From JAAZPT01 sp034180455 (GTDB taxonomy: Bacteria > Bacillota > Clostridia > Christensenellales > Aristaeellaceae): 64,000 nucleotides of DNA. Position numbers and translations under genes: made by a program. This document shows positions 52,246 through 61,342 of the stretch, one piece after another. Within the stretch, counting starts at the first letter, position 1; the number at the start of each line of letters is the position of its first letter. A model generated the notes under the pieces. It saw only the letters and a list, made by a program, of their open reading frames with translations. It had not been told where the DNA came from and did not search any database. The stretch spans positions 62,001 to 126,000 of the forward strand of contig JAXFOG010000006.1 of assembly GCA_034180455.1 (NCBI GenBank). Direction: 5' to 3'.

Positions 52246-53320
52246 GAATGGAATTTCTCTACATGCAGTAAAAAGGCTTGAAATATCAAAAGCCGAAAGC
52301 ATAGTTTTTAGACTGCTGGCTGTTTTGCTTTCTCTAGTTACAGCTGGACTAGTTTTATTATTAATTGGATATAATCCATTAGAAGTATATTCTACAATTA
52401 TTAATGGTGCTTTAGGTACAAATACAGCATTAAAAGAAACTATAAAGGTTACATTTCCTCTGCTTATGTCTGCTCTTGCTGCAATGATAGCTTTCAAAAT
52501 GAAATTTTGGAATATAGGCGTAGAGGGACAAATTTGTATTGGTGCTATAGCTGCAAGTTATTTTGCATACAGACATAGTACGCTACCAAGTGGATATATG
52601 ATTACATTTATAGTAATCGCTGGCATTATAGGAGGAGGAATTTTTGCTCTAATTCCTGCATTTTTTAAGACGAAATATAATACAAATGAAACTCTTTTTA
52701 CTTTAATGTTGAACTATATCGCAGTATTTTTAATTCAGTTCTTTAGAGAGGGACCATGGAGAGATCCAGAATCATTGGGGTTTCCTATAATGCCTAGATT
52801 TCCCAAAAATGCAAGAATGCCACTAGTTTTTGGAGTGCATTTTGGATGGATTGTAGCTGTTGTGCTAGTAGTATTAATTTATGTATATATTAAGTACACA
52901 AAACAAGGATATGAACTAAGAGTTGTTGGAGAAAACAGAAAGACTGCAGAGTATGCAGGAATGCCAGTATCAAAGATAATACTTAGAACAATGTTTATTA
53001 GTGGTGCTATTGCAGGATTGGCTGGAGCTTTCCAGGTTTCAGGTGCTGATAGGCAACTTACAGAAACAGTTGCTGGTGGAGTAGGATTCACTGGAATAAT
53101 CATTGCATGGCTAGGTAGGCTTTCATCTCCAACAATATTATTGGTATCTATTCTATTTGGTATTTTAACAAAGGGAGCCGGAACACTGGAAACAGCACTA
53201 AAAATTCCAGCGACTATGTCAGGCGTTATTCAGGGTCTAATATTGTTTTTTGTTCTAGGAGCTGAATTCTTTATAAACTATAAAATAGTTCATACTGATG
53301 AGATAGTGAGGGTAAAATAA
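52238..53320 (+). CDS. ABC transporter permease (NupP-like)
   Basis: This 360-residue membrane protein has about eight to ten helices. It resembles NupP/YufP-type permeases of nucleoside importers (GYNPLEVYSTII near residue 45; GVEGQICIGA near 90; ELRVVGENRKTAEYAGM near 225, a coupling-helix signature of the family). It overlaps both the ATPase gene (eight bases) and the second permease gene (one base), so all three are translationally linked. Confidence 0.9.
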   Translation: MSKNGISLHAVKRLEISKAESIVFRLLAVLLSLVTAGLVLLLIGYNPLEVYSTIINGALGTNTALKETIKVTFPLLMSALAAMIAFKMKFWNIGVEGQICIGAIAASYFAYRHSTLPSGYMITFIVIAGIIGGGIFALIPAFFKTKYNTNETLFTLMLNYIAVFLIQFFREGPWRDPESLGFPIMPRFPKNARMPLVFGVHFGWIVAVVLVVLIYVYIKYTKQGYELRVVGENRKTAEYAGMPVSKIILRTMFISGAIAGLAGAFQVSGADRQLTETVAGGVGFTGIIIAWLGRLSSPTILLVSILFGILTKGAGTLETALKIPATMSGVIQGLILFFVLGAEFFINYKIVHTDEIVRVK

Positions 53321-54282
53321 TGAACAACTCTATGATAATAAATTTTCTTTATGCTTCTATTTTAGCTGGAGTCCCATTACTTCTAGGTACTATAGGTGAA
53401 ATACTAACACAAAAATCTGGCAACCTAAATCTTGGTGTTGAAGGTATGATGTATCTTGGCGCTATTTTTGGATTTTATGGTGCGTATGCTTTAGACAGCA
53501 TTATTTTATCTTTAACTTTTGGAATAATTGGTGGAATGGCTGGAGCACTAATTTATGCTTTTATAACTGTTTCATTAAAAGCAGATCAAAATGTAGCGGG
53601 ATTAACTCTAACAATATTTGGTACTGGCGTTGCAAATAGTATTGGAGCAGCACTTGTAAAATCCTCCATAAATAATAATGTTAGCATATCACCATACATT
53701 AAATCTATGTGTAAAGAACTTGATCTTGGTTTTTTAAGCAATATTCCAATTGTTGGTAGACTGGTTTTTTCACATAATTTCTTTGTATATATTGCGTTGT
53801 TTGCTGCTCTTTTTATGGGATATTATCTAAATCATACAAGATTTGGCAGAAATCTTAGAGCAGTTGGAGAAAATCCTGCAGCTGCTGATTCGGCAGGAAT
53901 AGATGTAAGCAAATATAAATATATTCATATATTGATAGGTGGAGGGATGTCTGGTATTGCAGGAACATATATTGCACTAATTACTTGTGGAGGTACATGG
54001 ACTCATAATGCAGTTGCTGGTCAAGGGTGGATAGCAGTTGCACTAGTAATATTTGCCTCTTGGAAGCCATATAGAGCAATATTTGGTTCAATAATATTTG
54101 GAGCTTTGAGTATATTGAGACTATATCTTCCAAAATCAGTAATTGATATTCCACCAGCAATATTCTCTATGCTTCCATTTATTGTTACATCATTAGTGCT
54201 TGTTATAAGCTCAATCAATATGAAAAAAGAAAATCAGCAACCTTTATCATGTGGCATAAATTATTTTAGAGAAGAAAGATAA
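53320..54282 (+). CDS. ABC transporter permease (NupQ-like)
   Basis: This is the second permease, 320 residues, with about eight to ten helices. It has PLLLGTIGEILTQKSGNLN near the start, LGVEGMMYLG, and the coupling segment NLRAVGENPAAADSAGI near residue 180, all typical of NupQ/YufQ. It pairs with the preceding permease. The gene is last in the operon and is followed by a terminator. Confidence 0.9.
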   Translation: MNNSMIINFLYASILAGVPLLLGTIGEILTQKSGNLNLGVEGMMYLGAIFGFYGAYALDSIILSLTFGIIGGMAGALIYAFITVSLKADQNVAGLTLTIFGTGVANSIGAALVKSSINNNVSISPYIKSMCKELDLGFLSNIPIVGRLVFSHNFFVYIALFAALFMGYYLNHTRFGRNLRAVGENPAAADSAGIDVSKYKYIHILIGGGMSGIAGTYIALITCGGTWTHNAVAGQGWIAVALVIFASWKPYRAIFGSIIFGALSILRLYLPKSVIDIPPAIFSMLPFIVTSLVLVISSINMKKENQQPLSCGINYFREER

Positions 54283-54294
54283 TACATATTAATC

Positions 54295-54327
54295 AAATAG
54301 ACGGTATAGTATGCCGTCTATTTATTT
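54295..54327 (+). terminator. Terminator after the ABC operon
   Basis: AAATAGACGG (54295-54304) pairs with CCGTCTATTT (54314-54323), followed by a T-rich stretch. Confidence 0.8.
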
Positions 54328-54334
54328 CAAAATA

Positions 54335-54364
54335 TTTACATAATAGTCAAAAATATGTTATAAT
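54335..54364 (+). promoter_or_regulatory. Promoter for radC
   Basis: TTTACA (54335-54340), 18 bases, TATAAT (54359-54364) with an extended TG. The start near 54371 lies after the ATG at 54369, which supports the later start at 54393. Confidence 0.65.
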
Positions 54365-54392
54365 ATCAATGAGTATTTTTTTAGGTGATTGT

Positions 54393-55073
54393 ATGATACA
54401 CGATGGACGAAGAGAAAGAGTTAGAGAAAGATTTTTAATGGATCAAGGCAAATCTTTTGCAGATCATGAAATTTTAGAATTACTGCTCTATTATTCAATT
54501 CCTCAAAAAGACACCAATGAACTTGCTCATAAGCTTTTACATCATTTTAATAGTTTAGATGAAGTTCTTGAAGCCAATTATCATGACTTAATAAATGTTG
54601 AAGGCGTTGGAAAGAATACAGCAATTTTATTAAATCTGATTCTTTCTCTCTATTCTGCGTATTCAAGAAGCAAGTATGCTAAGAAAATCGAACTCAAGAC
54701 TTTTGACGAGTTAAGTAAATACTGTTTTTCATTGCTAAGGCATGAAAGAAATGAGGTTTTATACTGTATAGCTTTAAATGCGTCTTATGAGATTTTGGGT
54801 CAGAGCATTGTTTCCAGGGGAACCAATAAAGAGCTTTATATTCATGTTAAGCAGGTAGTTGAAGTTGCAATTAGATTCAATGCAGTAAATTTAGTGCTCT
54901 GCCATAATCATCCTAGTGGCAACTGTGAGCCTTCCGTTCAAGATGAAGAGTATACTATAAAAGCAGATAAGGTTCTTTCAATGTTGGGCATCAAATTATT
55001 AGATCATATTATAATTGCAGATCCTTATGCATATAGCATGAAAGAACATGAAGCACATAAAATTATTACTTAG
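54393..55073 (+). CDS. radC: RadC-family JAMM protein
   Basis: This 226-residue protein has an N-terminal helix-hairpin-helix region (VEGVGKNTAILL) and a C-terminal JAMM/MPN+ metalloprotease-like domain with HNHPSGNCEPSVQD. RadC was once linked to DNA repair, but its real activity is unknown. The ATG at 54393 has AGGTGA upstream; the promoter position excludes the longer version. It heads an operon with the YdcF-like gene, rsmG and possibly the SH3 protein. Confidence 0.93.
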   Translation: MIHDGRRERVRERFLMDQGKSFADHEILELLLYYSIPQKDTNELAHKLLHHFNSLDEVLEANYHDLINVEGVGKNTAILLNLILSLYSAYSRSKYAKKIELKTFDELSKYCFSLLRHERNEVLYCIALNASYEILGQSIVSRGTNKELYIHVKQVVEVAIRFNAVNLVLCHNHPSGNCEPSVQDEEYTIKADKVLSMLGIKLLDHIIIADPYAYSMKEHEAHKIIT

Positions 55074-55082
55074 GAGATATTA

Positions 55083-55664
55083 ATGAGAAAACTTTTATTT
55101 TTTCTTTTTAAACTTTTTATTTTAGCCTGTATAATAATACTTGGATATATTATATTCAAAGAGAAAACAATTACATCTGCTAAGGATTTTGACTCAATAA
55201 TTGTTTTGGGAGCTCAGGTAAAAGAAGATGGTTCTTTATCAAACCAACTTTTGCTAAGGCTTACCAGATCTTTAGAAGCTTATATGCAAAATCAATGCTT
55301 GATTGTTACTACTGGTTCACGAGGAGAAAATGAGCCAGTGGAAGAGGGTATTGCAATGAGAGATTGGCTTGTAAAGAGTGGGGTCAACCCAAATGATGTT
55401 GTTGCAGAAACCAACTCTAAATCAACCATAGAAAATATTAAGTTCGCCAATCAGATATTAGTTTCTAGAGGAAAATCAAAACCTGCAATTGTAACCAGTG
55501 ATTATCATTTACCAAGAGCACTTCAAATTGCAAAAGACTTATCAATAAATGCTCAAGGCATTCCAAGCCCTACAAAAAGTGAATATTGGTTAAAAAACCA
55601 TTCAAGAGAAGTACTTTCATGGGGAAAATATTTACTAAATAAATATGTTTTATCACAAAAATGA
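55083..55664 (+). CDS. YdcF/SanA-like DUF218 membrane protein
   Basis: This 193-residue protein has one N-terminal transmembrane helix (about 5-25) and a DUF218 domain outside it. Its motifs are IIVLGAQVKEDGSLS near residue 40, TTGSRGENEPVEEG near 78, E-NSKSTIENIKFA near 105 and TSDYHLPRAL near 139. Relatives (YdcF, SanA, ElyC) affect envelope integrity, but the reaction is unresolved. It starts nine bases after radC and overlaps rsmG by four bases (ATGA). Confidence 0.88.
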   Translation: MRKLLFFLFKLFILACIIILGYIIFKEKTITSAKDFDSIIVLGAQVKEDGSLSNQLLLRLTRSLEAYMQNQCLIVTTGSRGENEPVEEGIAMRDWLVKSGVNPNDVVAETNSKSTIENIKFANQILVSRGKSKPAIVTSDYHLPRALQIAKDLSINAQGIPSPTKSEYWLKNHSREVLSWGKYLLNKYVLSQK

Positions 55665-56371
55665 TTGAATATCTAGCTTCACAACTACATAATAACAACA
55701 TTGAGTTTACACATAAAAAGTTGCAGATGCTCATGCAATACCATGATTTACTTTATAACGCAAACGAAAGTATTAATCTTACACGAATACCAAGTGGTAA
55801 AGAGGCAATTGATAAACATTTTATTGATTCTCTCATTGCACTTAAAGCTTATAATTTCCATGGTAAATCTATAGTGGACATTGGAACTGGAGCAGGATTT
55901 CCAGGCATACCTTTAGCAATATTTGTAGATGATTCCAAATTTTTGCTTATAGATTCATTAAACAAGCGTATTATGTTTATTAATAAAGTTTTGCAAGCTT
56001 TAAATATTAAGAATGTCGAGTGTTTACATATAAGAGCTGAAGATGCAGGACGAGCTGTTCAATACAGAGAAAAGTTTGAAATAGCAGTTTCTAGAGCTCT
56101 TAGTAATATGTCTGTACTGAGTGAGTACATGCTTCCACTTGTTAAATTAGGTGGTGTAGCAATAGCCTATAAGGGTAACGTTTCAGAAGAAGAACTAACA
56201 GATTCCCAATATGCAATGAAAGAAATGGGATCTGAAAAATATAGTGTTTATGATGCAAGCATAAATGGTACTGATCTCGTACGCAAGTTCATTATAATGA
56301 ACAAAACCACTGCTACTCCTAAAAAATATCCAAGAAGATCAACAAATATAAATAAAAAACCATTGATTTAA
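55661..56371 (+). CDS. rsmG: 16S rRNA (guanine527-N7)-methyltransferase
   Basis: RsmG (GidB) methylates G527 in 16S rRNA; its loss gives low-level streptomycin resistance in other bacteria. The 236-residue protein has the N-terminal helix region, the SAM motif VDIGTGAGFPGIPLAI near residue 73, and AVSRALSNMSVL near 145. It lacks a mnmG/parA neighbourhood, the common location. It is translationally coupled to the DUF218 gene and precedes the SH3 protein by 14 bases. Confidence 0.95.
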   Translation: MIEYLASQLHNNNIEFTHKKLQMLMQYHDLLYNANESINLTRIPSGKEAIDKHFIDSLIALKAYNFHGKSIVDIGTGAGFPGIPLAIFVDDSKFLLIDSLNKRIMFINKVLQALNIKNVECLHIRAEDAGRAVQYREKFEIAVSRALSNMSVLSEYMLPLVKLGGVAIAYKGNVSEEELTDSQYAMKEMGSEKYSVYDASINGTDLVRKFIIMNKTTATPKKYPRRSTNINKKPLI

Positions 56372-56385
56372 TTATGGAGGATTTT

Positions 56386-58014
56386 ATGAAAAGAATAAGC
56401 TTTTTTTTAGCAATTACCCTTTGTCTATGCCTAATATTTCAAGCTGCTTTTGTGCAGGCTGCTGGAATAAAATTAAAGATTGGCGTCAGTTCAGGTAATT
56501 CTGAAGAAAAAACTGAAGAAACAAGCGAAACAAAAGAAGATAATCAAGATATAGAAGAATCTGTAAACACTTCTAAAGATAAATCTGATATATCTGATTC
56601 TAAGAAGCAAGAAGATAATCAGTCTAAAACACCAAAGACAGAATCGAAACAATCAAACATACAAAGGTCTGGTTCTGCAGAGCAATCGATGTCAAATGAA
56701 GAATTTCTGTTGTCTTGTGATTATAAACTTATAACAGCAACAAATGCCAGAATTTTATATGAAGATAATTATAGCTTTGCATTTCTAGAGCAGGGCACAT
56801 ATCTCAGATATTTAAGAAATACAGATGATACTCTAGAAGCTGAAGTTTATCTTGATAATACTATAAAAACAGCATGGGTGCCAACACATAATGTAGTTCT
56901 TGCAGCGACTATTATAAAGGATTCTGATGGTGAAACTGTAATTGTTAATGAAAAAGATCCAGAAAGAGATACAAAAATTAAATCTGGCAAAGTGCTACTT
57001 AAAGAAGGAGATAATCCTTTAATTAACAAGGCAAGAATCAAGAATGTAAATACTTTATTGTTTGATTCTCAAAACTATAACTATAGTGGTCTTTCTCTTG
57101 AAGAAAATAATACCGATAAAAATAACAACAAAAAGGCTAGAATAGCAGGTAAACCTGATAAAAATCAAAAAATTACCTTGCCAATTGGAAAAACTACTAA
57201 TGCAAAAGATGATGACGGTAGTTTAGATGATGAAGATGAATCGACTACAAAACTAAGTATACCTAGTGATGAAGAGTCTGATACAAATTCAGAAATTGAC
57301 AGTGATGATGGAACCATGAAGCTATCAATTGGTAGCTCCAACAAAATTAAGGATGTAGATAATTCTGAATCAAATGAGAAAACCTCTTTAAATGTTGATA
57401 ATGGTACATCTATGAATGCATTAGCAACTGCTACAGAGGATTCTAAACTGTATTCAAACAACGTTACAGATTCAGAGACTGTTGCAAACATAAATAGTGG
57501 TGAAGAAATCGAAGTATATGATCTTGGTTATGCTTTTTCTAAAGTTATTTATAATGGAATGGAAGGTTATATGCCTACATCTTCTATAAAGTTTGAAGAT
57601 GGTAATGATTTTGCAGTAGTTATTGATAAAAAAGGAAATGCAAATACCTATAAAGATGATTCTTTGAAAGAAAAAGTTTCCAAAATACCAATTGGAACAG
57701 TAGTACAAGTAATTGAAGAATCAGGAAAAACTTTAAAAGTAAATTATAAGGGAAATTCAGTATTTGTTCCATTTGATAGTATGCAATTTATTTCAAGACC
57801 AACATCACTAGATAGAATAGGTACAATAAAATCTCAAAACGAAAATGCTAAAATTAATACTAGAATTAATGATAGCAAAGGAGCAGCAATCGTAGAAAAA
57901 ATTCCAGTTGGAGAGCATGTTACTATAATTAAATCTGACGAAAAGTGGTTTCATATTGCAACTCCAAGTGGAAAATATGCTTACGTTCAATCACAGTTTA
58001 TTAAAGAAAACTAG
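56386..58014 (+). CDS. Secreted multi-SH3 protein with acidic Ser/Asp-rich region
   Basis: This 542-residue exported protein has a signal peptide at about 1-26 (cleavage near VQA-AG). Low-complexity, acidic Ser/Thr/Asp/Glu-rich stretches cover about 30-105 and 230-330. SH3-like modules lie near 110-175, 345-400, 410-470 and 480-540 (typical VKVNYKGN, EVYDLGYAFSKV, INTRINDSKG). The ATG at 56386 follows GGAGG; the ATG at 56374 contains that ribosome site and is rejected. It has no sortase motif or catalytic domain, so wall attachment would rest on the SH3 modules. It may share the rsmG transcript. Confidence 0.8.
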   Translation: MKRISFFLAITLCLCLIFQAAFVQAAGIKLKIGVSSGNSEEKTEETSETKEDNQDIEESVNTSKDKSDISDSKKQEDNQSKTPKTESKQSNIQRSGSAEQSMSNEEFLLSCDYKLITATNARILYEDNYSFAFLEQGTYLRYLRNTDDTLEAEVYLDNTIKTAWVPTHNVVLAATIIKDSDGETVIVNEKDPERDTKIKSGKVLLKEGDNPLINKARIKNVNTLLFDSQNYNYSGLSLEENNTDKNNNKKARIAGKPDKNQKITLPIGKTTNAKDDDGSLDDEDESTTKLSIPSDEESDTNSEIDSDDGTMKLSIGSSNKIKDVDNSESNEKTSLNVDNGTSMNALATATEDSKLYSNNVTDSETVANINSGEEIEVYDLGYAFSKVIYNGMEGYMPTSSIKFEDGNDFAVVIDKKGNANTYKDDSLKEKVSKIPIGTVVQVIEESGKTLKVNYKGNSVFVPFDSMQFISRPTSLDRIGTIKSQNENAKINTRINDSKGAAIVEKIPVGEHVTIIKSDEKWFHIATPSGKYAYVQSQFIKEN

Positions 58015-58045
58015 AAAATAGCCTCATATTCGAGGCTATTTTAAT
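58015..58045. terminator. Bidirectional terminator between the SH3 gene and uvrC
   Basis: AAAATAGCCTC (58015-58025) pairs with GAGGCTATTTT (58032-58042) over a six-base loop; it serves both convergent genes. Confidence 0.9.
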
Positions 58046-59897
58046 TTATATTTTTAAAATAATTAAATATATTTTCTGCAGCTTTTTTTGTTATTCCTTT
58101 TGTATTTTGAAGCTCTTCAATACTCAGTTGTTTAATATTAGAAACAGACTTAAATTTTTTAAGTAAAACTTGTACTCTTTTATTTCCAACATCAGGTATG
58201 TTTAACAGCTCTGATTTTATCATTGCCTTATCTCTTAATGATCTATGATATTCAATCGCAAATCTATGAGCTTCATCTCGAATGCGTTGTATTAGATGTA
58301 AAGCAGGATCGTTGTCAGCAATTATAATAGGTTGATCTCTATAAGGTATATATATTTCTTCGTTTTTTTCTGCAAGGCCAAATATTTGTATATCTAGATT
58401 TAAACTATCTAATGATTTTTTTGCAAATTCTATTTGTTGAATTCCTCCATCTATAAGAATCAAATCAGGAAAATCTGAAAAACTTCCCTCATAATAAGAC
58501 TCTCCTGTTTTAATAAGTTCTTTCCTTTCATCAATGCCTTTTGAAAATCTTCTGTAAATCACTTCTGCAATTGAAGCAAAGTCATTTGATCCACTAACTG
58601 TTTGTATTTTGAATCTTCTATATGATTTTTTGGAAGCCTTTCCATTAATAAATGTAACCATGGAGCCTACTGAATATGTCCCTTGTGTATTAGAAATATC
58701 ATAACCTTCAATGCGTCGTGGAACGCTATTAAGATTAAGAACTTTTGCCAAAGATTCACTTGCACCTATGGTTCTTGTGTTATGTAGTTTTTCCATTAAA
58801 TCATGTTTTGCTAATGCTTCATTAGCGTTTTTAATGCATAAATCTACTAGTTCTTTTTTCTTTCCGCGTTTTGGAACAATTAGCTTTACCTTTCTATTTG
58901 ATTTATCAGAAAGCCATTTTTCATATGATTCGTTATCATCTGTATCAATTGATAATAGTATCTCTTTTGGAATTGGCAAGTCATCATTATATACTTGTAA
59001 TAATAAATCTGAAATTATGTTAGAAAAATCTATTCCACCGTTTTCACTTAATAAATATTGTTTACCGCCTATTATCTTTCCATCTACAATATTTATATTG
59101 TATGCCATAGCATCCTTTATATTTCCAGCAATAGCCCAAATATCCTGACTAATTTTGCTAATTTGTACAGATAATTGTTTTGTACTAATTTGATTTAAAC
59201 GAGCAATTTTATCACGATATTCAGCAGCTCTCTCATACTCAAGATTTTCAGAACAATGCAACATTTTATCGTATAATTGTTTTTCAACTACATTTGTATT
59301 ACCCTTAAGAAAATGTATTACCTCATCTACTACTTCGTTATATTCTTCTTCTGTACAAAGATTGGCACATGGAGCCATGCAAAGTCCAATCTCATACCTA
59401 ACACAAGGACGTTTTTTCTCTTTTAAAGGAAATTTTAATTTGTTATTTCTTAACGGAAATATTTTTGCTAACTCAGTAGTCACTTCTTTTATTACAGAAG
59501 TACCAAGGTATGGCCCAAAGAATTCTGCACCACTATCGTCCTTCTTTCTTGCCAGTTTAATTTGGGGATAAGGCTCATTTCTATCTATTTTAATATAAGG
59601 GTATTGTTTATCATCTTTTAATAATATATTGTAAAATGGCCTATGTTTCTTTATTAGATTGCATTCTAAAGTAAGGGCCTCATAATTACTTTGGCAAAGG
59701 ATCACTTCAAAATCATCTACCTTATTCACCATGGTTTGCACTTTAATAGAGTGATGTCCTCCATGGAAGTAACTACGGACTCTATTTTTTAAATTTTTAG
59801 CTTTTCCAACATATATAATTTGTCCTTCACTTTTCATTAGATAGCATCCAGGACTTTCAGTAATTATCTTTAATTTTAATTCAATATTTTCGTTCAT
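58041..59897 (-). CDS. uvrC: Excinuclease ABC subunit C
   Basis: UvrC makes both cuts around bulky DNA damage in nucleotide excision repair. The 618-residue protein has a GIY-YIG nuclease domain at the start (GCYLMKSEGQIIYVGKAKN), a UVR motif near 200-235, the RNase H-like endonuclease (IEGYDISNTQG; LILIDGG) and C-terminal helix-hairpin-helix repeats (LNIPDVGNKRVQVLLKKF). The ATG at 59897 has GGGAG upstream and lies just after the predicted transcript start; the TTG at 59909 does not fit. It stands alone and its uvrA/uvrB partners are elsewhere. Confidence 0.97.
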   Translation of the reverse strand: MNENIELKLKIITESPGCYLMKSEGQIIYVGKAKNLKNRVRSYFHGGHHSIKVQTMVNKVDDFEVILCQSNYEALTLECNLIKKHRPFYNILLKDDKQYPYIKIDRNEPYPQIKLARKKDDSGAEFFGPYLGTSVIKEVTTELAKIFPLRNNKLKFPLKEKKRPCVRYEIGLCMAPCANLCTEEEYNEVVDEVIHFLKGNTNVVEKQLYDKMLHCSENLEYERAAEYRDKIARLNQISTKQLSVQISKISQDIWAIAGNIKDAMAYNINIVDGKIIGGKQYLLSENGGIDFSNIISDLLLQVYNDDLPIPKEILLSIDTDDNESYEKWLSDKSNRKVKLIVPKRGKKKELVDLCIKNANEALAKHDLMEKLHNTRTIGASESLAKVLNLNSVPRRIEGYDISNTQGTYSVGSMVTFINGKASKKSYRRFKIQTVSGSNDFASIAEVIYRRFSKGIDERKELIKTGESYYEGSFSDFPDLILIDGGIQQIEFAKKSLDSLNLDIQIFGLAEKNEEIYIPYRDQPIIIADNDPALHLIQRIRDEAHRFAIEYHRSLRDKAMIKSELLNIPDVGNKRVQVLLKKFKSVSNIKQLSIEELQNTKGITKKAAENIFNYFKNIN

Positions 59898-59914
59898 ACT
59901 TTCTCCCAAATAAA

Positions 59915-59943
59915 ATTATAATCTATTGCATGCTCTCTTGCAA
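59915..59943 (-). promoter_or_regulatory. Promoter for uvrC
   Basis: On the minus strand TTGCAA (59943-59938) and TATAAT (59920-59915) are spaced by 17 bases. One copy of the repeat ATTGCATGCT lies in the spacer. Confidence 0.7.
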
Positions 59944-59985
59944 ATTATGTATTATAATCGTATAATTTTCTTAGCATTGCATGCT
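59925..59985. repeat. Paired direct repeat in the uvrC / SpoU promoter region
   Basis: ATTGCATGCT occurs at 59925-59934 and 59976-59985 in the same orientation, 51 bases apart. Each copy holds the palindrome GCATGC. The first lies within the uvrC promoter spacer; the second lies on the side of the methyltransferase gene. They may be binding sites for a shared regulator. Confidence 0.45.
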
Positions 59986-60047
59986 GTTAAAAATTTTTAT
60001 AAATATGTTTTTTAAAATTTTACAAAGATAACTTTTAGGAAATATTT

Positions 60048-60806
60048 ATGTCATCACATGAAAAATATGATAGAAAATCCGAATATTCTTATGCAATAGG
60101 TGCATTTCCCTCATTTGAAGTACTAATGTTTTCTCCAGAAAAATGCATTAAGCTTTTTGTATCTGATAGAACATCTGGAGAGGGAATAGAGAAGCTGATC
60201 AATCAATGTAAAATTAATAACATTAAGATTGAAGTAGCTCCAAGACTTTTGCAGAGGATATCTGGCAAAAAGAATACTTTTGTCGCTATGCTTGTTAAAA
60301 AATCATTTACTGAACTAGCACAAGATAAGAATCACATAGTATTACATAATATAATGGATGCTGGCAATTTAGGAACAATTATGCGTTCTGCATTAGGGTT
60401 TGGATTTCATGATATTGCAATTATAAAGCCAGCAACTGACCCCTATGAGCCTCAAACAATTAGGGCAAGTATGGGATCGATATTTAGACTTAATTGCCAA
60501 GAGCTTGATAGCTTTGATGATTATAATTCGTTATATAAAGATAGAGAATTATATCCATTTATGCTTGATGCTTCTTATTCTTTAAAAGAGCTAGCTGAAA
60601 TTCAGGCAAAATCTAAAAAAAATTATTCACTTATTTTTGGAAATGAAGGAAGTGGACTTCCAAATGAGTTTAAAAATTTAGGAAAACCATGTCGAATATT
60701 TCATAGTTCAGAAATAGATAGTTTGAATTTATCTGTAGCTGCTTCAATTGCAATGCAAAGATTTACTGAAGAGAATTATAAGGAGGAAAAAATTGGAAAA
60801 CTATAA
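60048..60806 (+). CDS. SpoU/TrmH-family RNA 2'-O-methyltransferase
   Basis: This 252-residue protein is a SPOUT methyltransferase with an N-terminal RNA-binding domain. The three SpoU motifs are NIMDAGNLGTIMRSA near residue 103, IFGNEGSGLPNEF near 196 and LNLSVAASIAMQRF near 228. It methylates ribose 2'-OH of tRNA or rRNA; the target base cannot be named. Ribosome site TTTAGGA. Its promoter is not clear but must be in the divergent region shared with uvrC. It overlaps the ywlG-like gene by 14 bases. Confidence 0.92.
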   Translation: MSSHEKYDRKSEYSYAIGAFPSFEVLMFSPEKCIKLFVSDRTSGEGIEKLINQCKINNIKIEVAPRLLQRISGKKNTFVAMLVKKSFTELAQDKNHIVLHNIMDAGNLGTIMRSALGFGFHDIAIIKPATDPYEPQTIRASMGSIFRLNCQELDSFDDYNSLYKDRELYPFMLDASYSLKELAEIQAKSKKNYSLIFGNEGSGLPNEFKNLGKPCRIFHSSEIDSLNLSVAASIAMQRFTEENYKEEKIGKL

Positions 60807-61341
60807 ACAGCTAAGAACTGATCTGCGTACTGCTCTAGAAGAGCTCTATAATGCTGGCAGTTTTGAAGACGATGATGTTTTAGTTATAGGATGCTCTACT
60901 AGTGAGGTGCTTGGAAAACACATAGGGAAGGGTGGATCTGAAGACTTAGGGAAAGAATTATGTGATGAAATCTTTGATTTTTGTAATTCAAAAAAATTAA
61001 ATCCATGTTTTCAGTGCTGCGAGCACCTAAACAGAAGCCTTATCATTTCAAAGAAAATTGCAAAAAAAAGGAATTTAACCATCGTTAATGTTAGACCTAA
61101 GCTGGATGCAGGAGGAGCTATGGCTACAGCTGCTTATAATAAATTTTCTGATCCCGTAGCTATACATTCAATACAAGCTGAGGGCGGAATTGACATAGGG
61201 GATACTATAATAGGTATGCATTTAAAACCCGTTGTGGTGCCAGTTAGACCTTCTTTAACAGATAGAAAACTTGGTATGGCAAATTTAGTAATGGCATATA
61301 CACGTTATCCCTATGTTGGAGGGCCAAGGGCTATTTACTGA
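60793..61341 (+). CDS. YwlG-like (UPF0340) protein
   Basis: This 182-residue protein of the UPF0340/YwlG family has an N-terminal LRTALEELY helix, the VIGCSTSEVLGKHIGKGGSE segment near residue 31, FQCCEHLNRSL near 74 and VVVPVRPSLTDRKLG near 150. The start is TTG with AAGGAGG seven bases upstream. The function of the family is unknown; in Bacillus it lies near glyA and upp. Here it is embedded between a methyltransferase and an Mbeg1-like hydrolase gene, with overlaps or minimal spacing, so the three form an operon. Confidence 0.88.
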   Translation: MENYKQLRTDLRTALEELYNAGSFEDDDVLVIGCSTSEVLGKHIGKGGSEDLGKELCDEIFDFCNSKKLNPCFQCCEHLNRSLIISKKIAKKRNLTIVNVRPKLDAGGAMATAAYNKFSDPVAIHSIQAEGGIDIGDTIIGMHLKPVVVPVRPSLTDRKLGMANLVMAYTRYPYVGGPRAIY

Positions 61342-61342
61342 T

